A stretch of DNA of 7,687 bases. Source: Pseudomonadales bacterium (GTDB lineage: Bacteria > Pseudomonadota > Gammaproteobacteria > Pseudomonadales > IMCC2047). Positions 1 through 6,492 of the stretch are shown one piece after another. Where the stretch lies: contig JAIPFG010000145.1 of the NCBI GenBank assembly GCA_021736745.1, positions 1-7,687 on the forward strand, written 5' to 3'. Numbering within the stretch: the first letter of the stretch is position 1; every line of letters starts with the position of its first letter. A model generated the notes under the pieces. It saw only the letters and a program-made list of their open reading frames with translations. It made no database searches and was not told where the DNA came from. The position numbers and the translations under genes were made by a program.

Positions 1-1821
1 CGTTTTGTTCTATCGAACGGACATGGCTCGATGTTGCTTTATTCACTGCTGCATTTGGCGGGATATGAAATCAGTATTGATGACCTAAAGAATTTTCGGC
101 AGTTGCACTCAAAGACCCCTGGACACCCCGAGCATGGCTACGCGCCGGGCGTGGAGACTACCACTGGCCCCTTGGGTCAAGGAATAGCCAATGCTGTCGG
201 CATGGCGTTGGCGGAGAAAATTTTAGCGGCACAGTTTAACCAGCCAAATTACCCAATTGTTGACCACCACACCTATGTATTCCTTGGCGATGGATGCCTG
301 ATGGAAGGGATATCTCATGAAGTCTGCTCTCTTGCCGGTACCCTGGGGTTGGATAAACTGATTGCTATTTATGATGACAATGGGATTTCTATCGATGGTG
401 AAGTACAAGGGTGGTTTACCGATAATACGGCAAAACGATTTGAGGCTTATGGTTGGCAGGTCATTGCGCATGTTGATGGGCATGATCCGGAAGAAATTCA
501 AATCGCCCTCAAGACTGCGCGGGCAAATACTGAAAGGCCGACACTGATTTGCTGCCAAACCATTATTGGTTTTGGTGCTCCCAACAAGCAAGGTACAGAA
601 AGCGTGCACGGTGCTGCTTTAGGTGCCGATGAGGTACAAGCCGCGCGAGAAAATCTGGGTTGGCAATATCCGCCTTTTGAAATACCTGCAGCAATTTATG
701 AAGCGTGGAATGCGAAAAGTCGTGGCGCTCAGGCAGAGTTGAGCTGGCAAAACCTGTTTGACGGATACCGCGAGGCTTATCCGGCTCAAGCAGCAGAATT
801 TGAGCGTCGTAGTAAGGGTGAATTGCCGAATAATTTTGCGCAAGTTGCTCAAGCGTACGCTGAAAAAGTTCAGCTTGCAGCTGAGAATATTGCTACGCGC
901 AAGGCTTCTCAGAATTGCCTTAACGCTTTCGCGCCGTTACTGCCGGAGCTCCTGGGGGGCTCGGCGGACTTAACCGGGTCAAACCTGACCAATTGGAGTG
1001 GCAGTCAGCCGATTACCCCGGACAATATGGCGGGTAACTATATATATTATGGGGTACGTGAATTTGGTATGTCGGCCATCATGAATGGTATTGCCTTGCA
1101 TGGCGGATTTATTCCCTATGGGGGCACTTTTTTGATGTTTATGGAATATGCCCGCAATGCGGTGCGGATGGCCTCGTTAATGAAATTGCGTAGTATCTTT
1201 GTCTATACGCATGACTCCATTGGCCTCGGTGAGGATGGCCCGACTCACCAGGCAGTAGAACAGTTAACCTCTTTGCGCAGTACGCCTAACATGTCCATGT
1301 GGCGTCCCTGTGATACGGTAGAATCAGCTATTGCCTGGCAGTCTGCGATTGAACGTCAAGACGGCCCAACCTCCTTGATTTTTTCGCGTCAGTCTTTACC
1401 GGTGATGCCACGTAACGATGAGCAATTAGAATGCATAAAGCGCGGTGGTTATATTCTTAAAGAGGGTAATCAAACACTCCAAGCCATCATTATCGCAACA
1501 GGTTCGGAGGTCAGCATTGCCTTGGCTGCGACGGAGCAGCTGCAGCAACAGGGTATTTCAGTGAGGCTGGTGTCCATGCCGTCGACAGACCTTTTTGATG
1601 CTCAGGATGGAGCCTATCGGGAAGCGGTACTCCCGGGAAATATTGCTGCGCGTGTGGCGGTAGAAGCGGCACATCAGGATTTTTGGTATAAGTATGTCGG
1701 TTTGGCCGGCCGTGTGATTGGGATGAAAAGCTTTGGCGAATCTGCACCCGGGGGTGAATTGATGAAATATTTCGGCTTCACCACTGAAAATATCGTGCAG
1801 CAGGTGAAAGCGTTACTTTAG
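1..1821 (+). CDS. tkt: Transketolase, 5'-truncated by the window edge
   Basis: Thiamine-diphosphate enzyme of the non-oxidative pentose phosphate pathway. It moves two-carbon ketol units between sugar phosphates and links xylulose-5-P, ribose-5-P and erythrose-4-P to glycolytic intermediates in the cytoplasm. The frame is open from base 1 (RFVLSNGHGSM), which matches about residue 59 of the 663-residue E. coli enzyme as I recall it. About 58 N-terminal residues therefore lie upstream, and the ATG at 31 is internal. 606 codons are visible. Seen: HSKTPGHPE and GVETTTGPLGQG near the start; the ThDP/metal motif from GDG (286-294) to DDNG (Asn at 379-381); the catalytic Glu of the pyrimidine domain in GVREFGM (codon 1060-1062); HDSIGLGEDGPTHQ, the substrate-binding loop; and the C-terminal domain with ATGSEV and FGESAPG. 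No frameshift or missing key residue is seen. It is the first visible gene of an operon with epd, pgk and fba; its promoter is outside the window. Confidence 0.97.
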   Translation, partial: RFVLSNGHGSMLLYSLLHLAGYEISIDDLKNFRQLHSKTPGHPEHGYAPGVETTTGPLGQGIANAVGMALAEKILAAQFNQPNYPIVDHHTYVFLGDGCLMEGISHEVCSLAGTLGLDKLIAIYDDNGISIDGEVQGWFTDNTAKRFEAYGWQVIAHVDGHDPEEIQIALKTARANTERPTLICCQTIIGFGAPNKQGTESVHGAALGADEVQAARENLGWQYPPFEIPAAIYEAWNAKSRGAQAELSWQNLFDGYREAYPAQAAEFERRSKGELPNNFAQVAQAYAEKVQLAAENIATRKASQNCLNAFAPLLPELLGGSADLTGSNLTNWSGSQPITPDNMAGNYIYYGVREFGMSAIMNGIALHGGFIPYGGTFLMFMEYARNAVRMASLMKLRSIFVYTHDSIGLGEDGPTHQAVEQLTSLRSTPNMSMWRPCDTVESAIAWQSAIERQDGPTSLIFSRQSLPVMPRNDEQLECIKRGGYILKEGNQTLQAIIIATGSEVSIALAATEQLQQQGISVRLVSMPSTDLFDAQDGAYREAVLPGNIAARVAVEAAHQDFWYKYVGLAGRVIGMKSFGESAPGGELMKYFGFTTENIVQQVKALL

Positions 1822-1872
1822 CTAAAAACCAAGGCTGACGCTGACTGAGTTAACTGGTTTATAGGGTGCGTA

Positions 1873-2889
1873 ATGTCTTATCGATTAGCAATTAATGGTT
1901 ATGGCCGAATTGGTCGCTGTGTGTTGCGCGCACTCTATGAGTCAGCGCACAAACATGAAATGGACATTGTTGCTATTAACGAACTTGCTGACATTGAAAC
2001 CATTGCCCATCTCACCAAATACGACTCTACCCACGGCCGTTTTCGCGGCGAAGTTGCAGCGGACGGCGATACACTTATCGTCAATGGTGATAGTATTCCG
2101 GTTACCCATTTCCAGCAGCGGAATCAATTGCCCTGGGGCGATCGACAGGTTGACCTTGTCCTGGAATGTTCCGGCAGTTTTACCGATCGAGTATCTGCCG
2201 AGGAGCATCTTATCCGTGGGGCTAAAAGAGTGTTGTTTTCGCAACCGGCGGAACCCTGTGTCGATGCGACGATCGTCTATGGTATCAATCACGCCAGTTT
2301 GACCAGGGGAGATACTATTATCTCGAATGCCTCGTGCACGACCAACTGTATCGTACCGGTGATCAAGTGTCTGGATGAGGGCATCGGAATTGAATTCGGC
2401 CATATCACCACGATACATTCAGCCATGAATGACCAACCGGTGATAGATGCCTACCATCATACTGATTTGCGTCGAACCCGCAGTGCCAGTGCGTCCATCA
2501 TTCCCGTCGAAACACAATTGGCGAAGGGTATTGGTCGGGTCTTGCCGGAATTTGATAATCGCTTTACCGCTTCGGCGATGCGCGTTCCAACCGTTAATGT
2601 TTCTATCATGGATCTAACCGTTCAAACAAAAAGAGCAACCAGCGTTGTGGAAGTGAACCGGCTGTTAAAAAATGCAGCGACAGGGAAGTTGGCAGGAATT
2701 TTGGGTTATACCGATGAGTTGCTTGCTTCCTGTGATTTCAATCATGACGCGCGTTCTTCTATTGTCGATGGTGGACAAACCTGTGTCACCGGAGAGCGCT
2801 TGGTGAAAGTGATGGCCTGGTTCGATAATGAATGGGGCTTTGCTAACCGGATGTTGGATGTGGCTAACGTTTTAAGAAAGATAGACTGA
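1873..2889 (+). CDS. epd: D-erythrose-4-phosphate dehydrogenase (GapA-family, Epd type)
   Basis: NAD-dependent oxidation of erythrose-4-phosphate to 4-phosphoerythronate, the first step of DXP-dependent pyridoxal 5'-phosphate synthesis. The 338 aa match the family (E. coli Epd is about 339). The Rossmann motif NGYGRIGR is at residues 8-15. The catalytic Cys155 sits in NASCTTN and the catalytic His182 in TTIHSAM. The Epd subfamily call rests on INELAD (36-40), KYDSTHGRF, and HSAMNDQ followed by DAYHHTDLRRTRSA, where classical GAPDH has HAYTGDQ. The C-terminus carries WFDNEWGFANRMLD. The ATG at 1873 follows a weak AGGG (1863-1866) six bases upstream and gives the right family N-terminus. It lies 51 bp after tkt, which makes or uses its substrate erythrose-4-P, and 11 bp before pgk. 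The alternative is a GapB-type enzyme acting on glyceraldehyde-3-P in gluconeogenesis, and sequence alone cannot exclude dual activity. Confidence 0.9.
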   Translation: MSYRLAINGYGRIGRCVLRALYESAHKHEMDIVAINELADIETIAHLTKYDSTHGRFRGEVAADGDTLIVNGDSIPVTHFQQRNQLPWGDRQVDLVLECSGSFTDRVSAEEHLIRGAKRVLFSQPAEPCVDATIVYGINHASLTRGDTIISNASCTTNCIVPVIKCLDEGIGIEFGHITTIHSAMNDQPVIDAYHHTDLRRTRSASASIIPVETQLAKGIGRVLPEFDNRFTASAMRVPTVNVSIMDLTVQTKRATSVVEVNRLLKNAATGKLAGILGYTDELLASCDFNHDARSSIVDGGQTCVTGERLVKVMAWFDNEWGFANRMLDVANVLRKID

Positions 2890-2893
2890 AGGA
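2889..2893 (+). promoter_or_regulatory. Ribosome binding site of pgk, overlapping the epd stop
   Basis: AAGGA begins on the last base of the epd TGA stop (2887-2889) and ends seven bases before the ATG at 2901. This decides the start: the in-frame TTG at 2898 would sit only four bases from it and adds one residue not expected in Pgk. The overlap with the epd stop suggests translational coupling of epd and pgk, which is inference. Confidence 0.75.
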
Positions 2894-2900
2894 TGTATTG

Positions 2901-4076
2901 ATGGCTGTATTGAGCATGACTGACCTTGATCTTAGCGGTAAGCGGGTATTGATTCGTGAAGATCTAAATGTACCAATCAAAGAAGGCAGAGTGACGAGTG
3001 ATGCGCGGATTCGTGCTGCCGTACCGACAATTCGGTATGCATTAGAGGCGGGTGCCTCGGTAATATTGATGTCACATTTGGGGCGGCCAAAGGAAGGCAT
3101 GAGTTGGCAGCAACAACCTGAATTTTCATTAGCACCAGTAGCAACTTATTTAGCGGAACTGCTGGGGCGACCGGTACGCTTTGAGCAGGACTGGCTCGAT
3201 GGGTTGACATTAATACCCGGTGAATTGGTGTTGGTGGAAAATGTCCGTTTTAATGTTGGGGAAAAGGCCGATGACGAAACCCTGGCAAAAAAAATGGCGC
3301 AACTGTGCGATATTTTCGTGATGGATGCCTTTGGAACAGCACATCGGGCGCAGGCATCAACCCATGGCGTCGCCAAATATGCGCCTGTTGCCTGTGCGGG
3401 GCCACTCCTGAACAACGAATTGCTCGCCCTGCAACAAGCCCTTGCTAATCCGCAGCGACCTATGGTGGCAATTGTCGGTGGCTCAAAAGTATCAACTAAA
3501 TTGACAGTACTGGATGCGCTGTCAAAAAGGGTGGACCAGTTGATTGTCGGCGGGGGTATTGCCAATACTTTTTTGGCGGCGGCTGACTACCCAGTGGGAA
3601 AATCACTTTGCGAACATGAGCTGCTTGGGGAAGCCAAAAGACTGATGGCACAAACACACATTCCACTGCCCACGGACGTTGTTGTGGCGGAGGAATTCAG
3701 TGAAACGGCCACTGCTGAAATCAAATCTGTTAATGATGTGCGGGCCAATGAAATGATTTTGGATATTGGTCCAGAATCTGCCAAAGCACTTGCTGAACTG
3801 CTTAAGCAGGCAAAAACGATTATTTGGAACGGGCCGGTCGGTGTTTTTGAGTTTGCCCAATTCGGTCGGGGTACAGAGACTATCTCCAGGGCAATCGCTG
3901 CAAGCGATGCCTTCTCGATTGCCGGGGGTGGTGATACGCTGGCAGCAATAGATAAGTACGGTGTCACCGAGCAAATTTCCTATATTTCCACTGGCGGGGG
4001 CGCCTTTCTGGAATATGTCGAAGGAAAAATTCTCCCGGCTGTGGCAATATTGGAGCAGCGAGCAGCAAACCAATAA
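2901..4076 (+). CDS. pgk: Phosphoglycerate kinase
   Basis: Reversible phosphate transfer between 1,3-bisphosphoglycerate and ADP, yielding 3-phosphoglycerate and ATP; cytoplasmic glycolysis/gluconeogenesis. From the ATG at 2901 the product is 391 aa (E. coli about 387), beginning MAVLSMTDLDLSGKRV, close to the E. coli N-terminus. Substrate-side motifs: REDLNVP (19-25, with Asp21 and Asn23), DARIRA with Arg36, SHLGRP (58-63), ENVRFN with Arg116, and DAFGTAHRAQAS (142-153, with His148 and Arg149). Nucleotide-side motifs: GGSKVSTK (193-200), the hinge region WNGPVGVFE (309-317), GGGDTLAA (342-349) and STGGGAFLE (363-371). Both Rossmann-like halves are complete. It lies between epd and fba in the same orientation, with its Shine-Dalgarno sequence overlapping the epd stop. 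An earlier TTG at 2898 is a less likely start. Confidence 0.97.
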   Translation: MAVLSMTDLDLSGKRVLIREDLNVPIKEGRVTSDARIRAAVPTIRYALEAGASVILMSHLGRPKEGMSWQQQPEFSLAPVATYLAELLGRPVRFEQDWLDGLTLIPGELVLVENVRFNVGEKADDETLAKKMAQLCDIFVMDAFGTAHRAQASTHGVAKYAPVACAGPLLNNELLALQQALANPQRPMVAIVGGSKVSTKLTVLDALSKRVDQLIVGGGIANTFLAAADYPVGKSLCEHELLGEAKRLMAQTHIPLPTDVVVAEEFSETATAEIKSVNDVRANEMILDIGPESAKALAELLKQAKTIIWNGPVGVFEFAQFGRGTETISRAIAASDAFSIAGGGDTLAAIDKYGVTEQISYISTGGGAFLEYVEGKILPAVAILEQRAANQ

Positions 4077-4116
4077 CTCACCGTTATCAAGTGCTTGGCT
4101 TTTTAGCGGGTGACCG

Positions 4117-4120
4117 GGAG
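4117..4120 (+). promoter_or_regulatory. Ribosome binding site deciding the fba start
   Basis: GGAG inside the purine run GGGAGAGAG (4116-4124) lies six bases before the ATG at 4127. The longer in-frame reading from GTG 4091 would add 12 residues (starting MLGFLAGDRERA) that do not resemble aldolase N-termini, so the ATG is chosen. Confidence 0.75.
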
Positions 4121-4126
4121 AGAGCG

Positions 4127-5143
4127 ATGACGATAATCAGTCAAGAGTTGCAACAAACCATAGAAGCGATGGCGGTCCGAGGTAAGGGAATACTGGCGGC
4201 CGATGAAAGTAGTAAGACGATAGCCAAACGTTTTGCCGATATAGGTGTGGACTCAACCGAAACGAGTCGCTGTAATTATCGATCGTTGCTTCTTTCAACG
4301 CCACATCTTGGTGACTTTATCAGTGGTGTCATTCTGTTCGAGGAAACCCTGGGGCAGCACTCCTCTGTTGATCATATGCCAATCCCGCAACTGGCGGCTA
4401 GCCAGAATATTGTGCCAGGTATTAAAGTGGATAAAGGCTTGACCGAGTTGGCCAATTGTCTTGGAGAACAGGTGACTCAAGGATTGGATGGGTTGCGCGA
4501 ACGGTTAGTTGATTATAAAAAACTGGGTGCGCGCTTTGCCAAATGGCGTAATGTTTACCACATTAGCAGCCGTACGCCGAGTCGTCGAGCGATTGATATT
4601 AACGCCGAAATGTTGGCGCGTTACGCGGCGCTTTGTCAGGAGCAAGGTATCGTACCCATTGTGGAGCCTGAGGTTTTAATTAATGGAACGCACAGTATTG
4701 AACAATGCGCTGAGGCAACCGAGGCGGCAATTCAGGCGCTGTTTCATGCGTTATACCGGCACGGTGTTGTTTTGGAGCAGGTCATCCTCAAGCCAAACAT
4801 GGTAGTGCCGGGTAATGAGAGCGGAGCTGTGGTCACGCCTGAACAAGTCGCCGAACAGACGTTAAGAGTACTACGCAGAACCGTGCCCGCCGCCGTGCCA
4901 ATGATCGCTTTTTTATCGGGCGGTTTATCGCCGTCAGATTCCGACGCCTATTTAAATGCAATGAATCAGCAAAATGCCCCTTGGTTGTTAAGCTATTCCT
5001 ACGGCCGGGCGTTGCAACAGGAGGCATTGCATGTCTGGGCTGGAAAAGAGGGAAACTGGAAAGCCGCACAGGAAACCCTGCATCATCGTGCCAGGCTTAC
5101 AGGGTTGGCGCAAAAAGGTGAGTACCGTGCCGACATGGAGTAA
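4127..5143 (+). CDS. fba: Class I (Schiff-base) fructose-bisphosphate aldolase, eukaryote-like type
   Basis: Cleaves fructose-1,6-bisphosphate to dihydroxyacetone phosphate plus glyceraldehyde-3-phosphate, or the reverse, through a lysine Schiff base without metal. The product is 338 aa. Against rabbit muscle aldolase recalled from memory, every active-site residue is kept with a constant offset of seven: Asp26 (LAADES), Lys100 (GIKVDKG), Lys139 (FAKWR), Glu180 (VEPE) and Schiff-base Lys222 (ILKPNM, codon 4790-4792). FLSGGLS and SYSYGRALQ supply phosphate-binding elements. The C-terminus stops near EYRADME and lacks the long tail with the terminal Tyr of animal enzymes, so product-release behaviour may differ. 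It sits 50 bp after pgk, where many gammaproteobacteria carry an unrelated zinc-dependent class II aldolase, suggesting non-orthologous replacement. Activity on sedoheptulose-1,7-bisphosphate is possible but not shown. Also sometimes named fda. Confidence 0.95.
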   Translation: MTIISQELQQTIEAMAVRGKGILAADESSKTIAKRFADIGVDSTETSRCNYRSLLLSTPHLGDFISGVILFEETLGQHSSVDHMPIPQLAASQNIVPGIKVDKGLTELANCLGEQVTQGLDGLRERLVDYKKLGARFAKWRNVYHISSRTPSRRAIDINAEMLARYAALCQEQGIVPIVEPEVLINGTHSIEQCAEATEAAIQALFHALYRHGVVLEQVILKPNMVVPGNESGAVVTPEQVAEQTLRVLRRTVPAAVPMIAFLSGGLSPSDSDAYLNAMNQQNAPWLLSYSYGRALQQEALHVWAGKEGNWKAAQETLHHRARLTGLAQKGEYRADME

Positions 5144-5165
5144 ACCGTGATCGTGGATACGCCAT

Positions 5166-6128
5166 ATGTCATTTAGCTGGGATAAGAATAGTATCCAAAG
5201 GCAATGGCGCCCCATAGATTTTGATTATCCGGGAACGCTTTCTCAAATTGAGCTGGAATACTGTCGTTTTTATGGTATTGATTTTGAAAAAGAATTTTCG
5301 CATTTAGCCCATGGTTTCGGCTACCGGGAAATCGCTGGATTTCGCTTGGCCACCCATTACTATCGACCGCGCCTTGGGTTGTCGCGGGGAACATTGTTGC
5401 TGCAGCATGGCTATTTTGATCATGCTGGCCTGTTTAACCATATGATTCGCTTTTGTTTAGAGCAGGACTATTCGGTGCTGATTTACGACCTGCCCGGACA
5501 TGGTTTATCCACAGGAGAGCCCGCTGGCATTGACGATTTCCAGCAATATGTGGATGTTTTGGATCACTTCGTAACCGAGTGCCGACCACATTTTGATGAA
5601 CCCTGGCATCTGCTCGGTCAAAGTACCGGCGGTGCGATTGCAATGGCTTATCTGATGGCACATCGCTTTGACACGGTAAATTCGCCTTTTAAGCATATTT
5701 TTTTACTGGCCCCTTTAGTGAGGCCCATTGGGTGGAAAAAATTGCTTTGGCTTTATACTGTATCCAAACATTGGATAAAAAGTGTTGAGCGCGAGTTTGT
5801 CTTGTGTTCCCACGATGAGGATTTTATCGAATTTCTTAGGTATAAAGACCCATTGCAATACCGGAGAGTGCCACTCTCCTGGGTCGCTTCTCTCATCCGT
5901 TGGGCAATGGCTTTTGATAAGGCGGACCGGTCTTCTTTATCTCCGGTGGTGATCCAGGGCGGCGAAGATACAACCATCGACTGGCAATACAATCTGAGTG
6001 TTATCGATAAAAACTTTTATCAGCCAAAAGTACACTTTTTACCGCAGGCGCGACACCATTTGGTCAATGAGTCGATAGCCTTTCGGCAACAGTTGTTTCA
6101 TATCTTAGCGGGCTATCTGGGAAAATAG
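5166..6128 (+). CDS. Alpha/beta hydrolase, monoacylglycerol lipase / lysophospholipase-like (S33/Hydrolase_4 type)
   Basis: Serine hydrolase of 320 aa, probably acting on an ester such as a monoacylglycerol or lysophospholipid; the substrate is not determined by sequence. Strand order fits the fold: LLLQHGYFDHAG (HG oxyanion region), then IYDLPGHGLSTGE, then the nucleophile elbow GQSTGG with Ser153 (codon 5622-5624), then VIQGGEDTTIDW with acid Asp268, and catalytic His298 as the second His of ARHHLVNE. A lid-like insert around residues 178-230 is rich in Trp and basic residues (GWKKLLWLY, KHWIK), which could favour lipid contact. No signal peptide or clear transmembrane segment is seen, so it is likely cytoplasmic or peripheral. 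The N-terminal part with LEYCRFYGIDF recalls PldB-like proteins. The ATG at 5166 has only a weak purine stretch (GTGGAT) upstream; the nearby GTG codons are out of frame and run into a stop. It starts 22 bp after fba with no terminator between, so it probably belongs to the operon, although its job there is unclear. Confidence 0.85.
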   Translation: MSFSWDKNSIQRQWRPIDFDYPGTLSQIELEYCRFYGIDFEKEFSHLAHGFGYREIAGFRLATHYYRPRLGLSRGTLLLQHGYFDHAGLFNHMIRFCLEQDYSVLIYDLPGHGLSTGEPAGIDDFQQYVDVLDHFVTECRPHFDEPWHLLGQSTGGAIAMAYLMAHRFDTVNSPFKHIFLLAPLVRPIGWKKLLWLYTVSKHWIKSVEREFVLCSHDEDFIEFLRYKDPLQYRRVPLSWVASLIRWAMAFDKADRSSLSPVVIQGGEDTTIDWQYNLSVIDKNFYQPKVHFLPQARHHLVNESIAFRQQLFHILAGYLGK

Positions 6129-6152
6129 TATGGCATTACCCGTGTTGCTTGA

Positions 6153-6187
6153 TTTTTAACCTCGGTTATAACCCTGCCGGTTAAAAA
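6153..6187. repeat. Nested inverted repeat with an internal 10-bp palindrome
   Basis: TTTTTAACC (6153-6161) and GGTTAAAAA (6179-6187) are perfect 9-bp inverted arms around 17 bases. The spacer contains the perfect palindrome GGTTATAACC (6164-6173). The half-site AACC/GGTT thus occurs four times in alternating orientation. It starts 25 bp after the hydrolase stop and ends 26 bp before the -35 box at 6214. A dimeric-regulator operator is one reading; a weak AT-rich hairpin at the end of the operon mRNA is another. Confidence 0.55.
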
Positions 6188-6213
6188 CAGCTGTTGATAG
6201 AGGAAAAGATCAT

Positions 6214-6243
6214 TTCACAAGAGACTCTCCGGAAGGCTACAAT
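6214..6243 (+). promoter_or_regulatory. Candidate sigma70 promoter driving a short transcript
   Basis: A -35 box TTCACA (6214-6219, five of six to TTGACA) and a -10 box TACAAT (6238-6243, five of six to TATAAT) are separated by 18 bp. Transcription would begin near G6251 or A6252. The only element shortly downstream is the double hairpin and terminator ending near 6319, so the primary product would be a short RNA. No activator site is proven; the inverted repeat just upstream is a candidate. Confidence 0.5.
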
Positions 6244-6250
6244 AGTTCCT

Positions 6251-6319
6251 GAAACACATACCCCCCTGAGCTCGATACTCAGGGCCGCTGGGGCCTCTCT
6301 TGAGGCCCCTTTCTTTTTC
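6251..6319 (+). ncRNA. Predicted small RNA or terminated leader, about 70 nt
   Basis: Bounded by the promoter at 6214-6243 and an intrinsic terminator. The 5' end GAAACACAUA is predicted single-stranded and is followed by a run of six C (6261-6266). Hairpin 1 pairs CCCTGAG (6264-6270) with CTCAGGG (6278-6284) around a 7-nt loop. A five-base linker leads to hairpin 2, the terminator (6290-6309), followed by a U-rich tail (6310-6319). This layout of an unpaired C-rich stretch, a hairpin and a terminator with poly-U is typical of Hfq-dependent small RNAs. I do not recognise it as a named family. It could equally be a leader that attenuates transcription into the LLM gene 173 bp downstream, or simply the end of the upstream operon. 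Confidence 0.4.
6290..6319 (+). terminator. Strong Rho-independent terminator
   Basis: GGGGCCTC (6290-6297) pairs perfectly with GAGGCCCC (6302-6309), an 8-bp GC-rich stem closed by the tetraloop TCTT, followed at once by TTTCTTTTTC (6310-6319). The T-tract is only on the + strand side, so it stops rightward transcription. It would end both the tkt-to-hydrolase operon mRNA and any short RNA started near 6251, and would insulate the LLM gene. Confidence 0.88.
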
Positions 6320-6444
6320 ATCCTTTTCTGCTTTGTAAATAGGTTAAGCTCCACTTTTCTCCGGTCATTTTAGTTTACTGGAAATCAAACATTGTCCCGT
6401 AATCAGCAACAATGCATTCTGCTAAGGGGGCTATATCCCAGACG

Positions 6445-6456
6445 TAGCAGCTGCTA
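6445..6456. promoter_or_regulatory. 12-bp perfect palindrome upstream of the LLM gene
   Basis: TAGCAGCTGCTA is fully self-complementary and lies 36 bp before the LLM start codon. Its right half continues as CTGCTAA (6451-6457), and the same 7-mer occurs at 6419-6425, 32 bp away or about three helical turns. This is compatible with an operator for a dimeric regulator of the LLM gene, but a 12-bp palindrome alone is weak evidence. Confidence 0.35.
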
Positions 6457-6492
6457 AATTAACCTTTCCTAAAATCGATTACAGAGGTTTGT

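Larger units (their letters stand above)
6129..6492. other. 364-bp intergenic region between the hydrolase and LLM genes
   Basis: No credible gene is seen on either strand; only 9- and 11-codon open stretches begin with ATG (6130 and 6412), without Shine-Dalgarno sequences. The first half carries a nested inverted repeat (6153-6187), a sigma70-like promoter (6214-6243), a C-rich stretch and two hairpins ending in a strong terminator (6264-6319). The second half (6320-6492) is AT-rich with a 12-bp palindrome at 6445-6456, two copies of CTGCTAA (6419 and 6451) and the LLM ribosome binding site AGAGG (6483-6487). I could not find a convincing sigma70 promoter in this second half. Confidence 0.7.

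Noticed and set aside
1826..1860. AAACCA/TGGTTT inverted repeat in the tkt-epd gap, as a terminator
   Set aside because: Only 6 bp of AT-rich stem around 23 bases and no T-tract after it; too weak to break the operon.
3146..4073. Long minus-strand open frames opposite pgk (for example 3146-3565 and 3603-4073)
   Set aside because: Low-complexity Ser/Ala/Thr-rich or otherwise unrecognisable products lying entirely antisense to a well-conserved gene; shadows of pgk codon usage.
4078..4113. TCACC/GGTGA hairpin in the pgk-fba gap as a regulator of fba translation
   Set aside because: Five base pairs with a 26-base loop, and the stem does not cover the ribosome binding site.
4091..4126. In-frame GTG extension of the aldolase (12 extra residues)
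   Set aside because: No Shine-Dalgarno before GTG 4091, the extra residues do not fit aldolase N-termini, and a good GGAG precedes ATG 4127.
1..5143. Calvin-cycle (carbon fixation) operon
   Set aside because: tkt, gap-like, pgk and fba genes also occur in cbb operons, but there is no Rubisco or phosphoribulokinase here and the dehydrogenase is Epd-like, so ordinary heterotrophic metabolism is the simpler reading.
6130..6159. A 9-codon ATG reading frame (MALPVLLDF) starting two bases after the hydrolase stop
   Set aside because: No Shine-Dalgarno sequence of its own, very short, and it runs into the inverted repeat; no support beyond chance.
6412..6447. An 11-codon ATG reading frame (MHSAKGAISQT) upstream of the LLM gene as a possible leader peptide
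   Set aside because: No ribosome binding site, no run of regulatory codons, and no attenuator hairpin after it.
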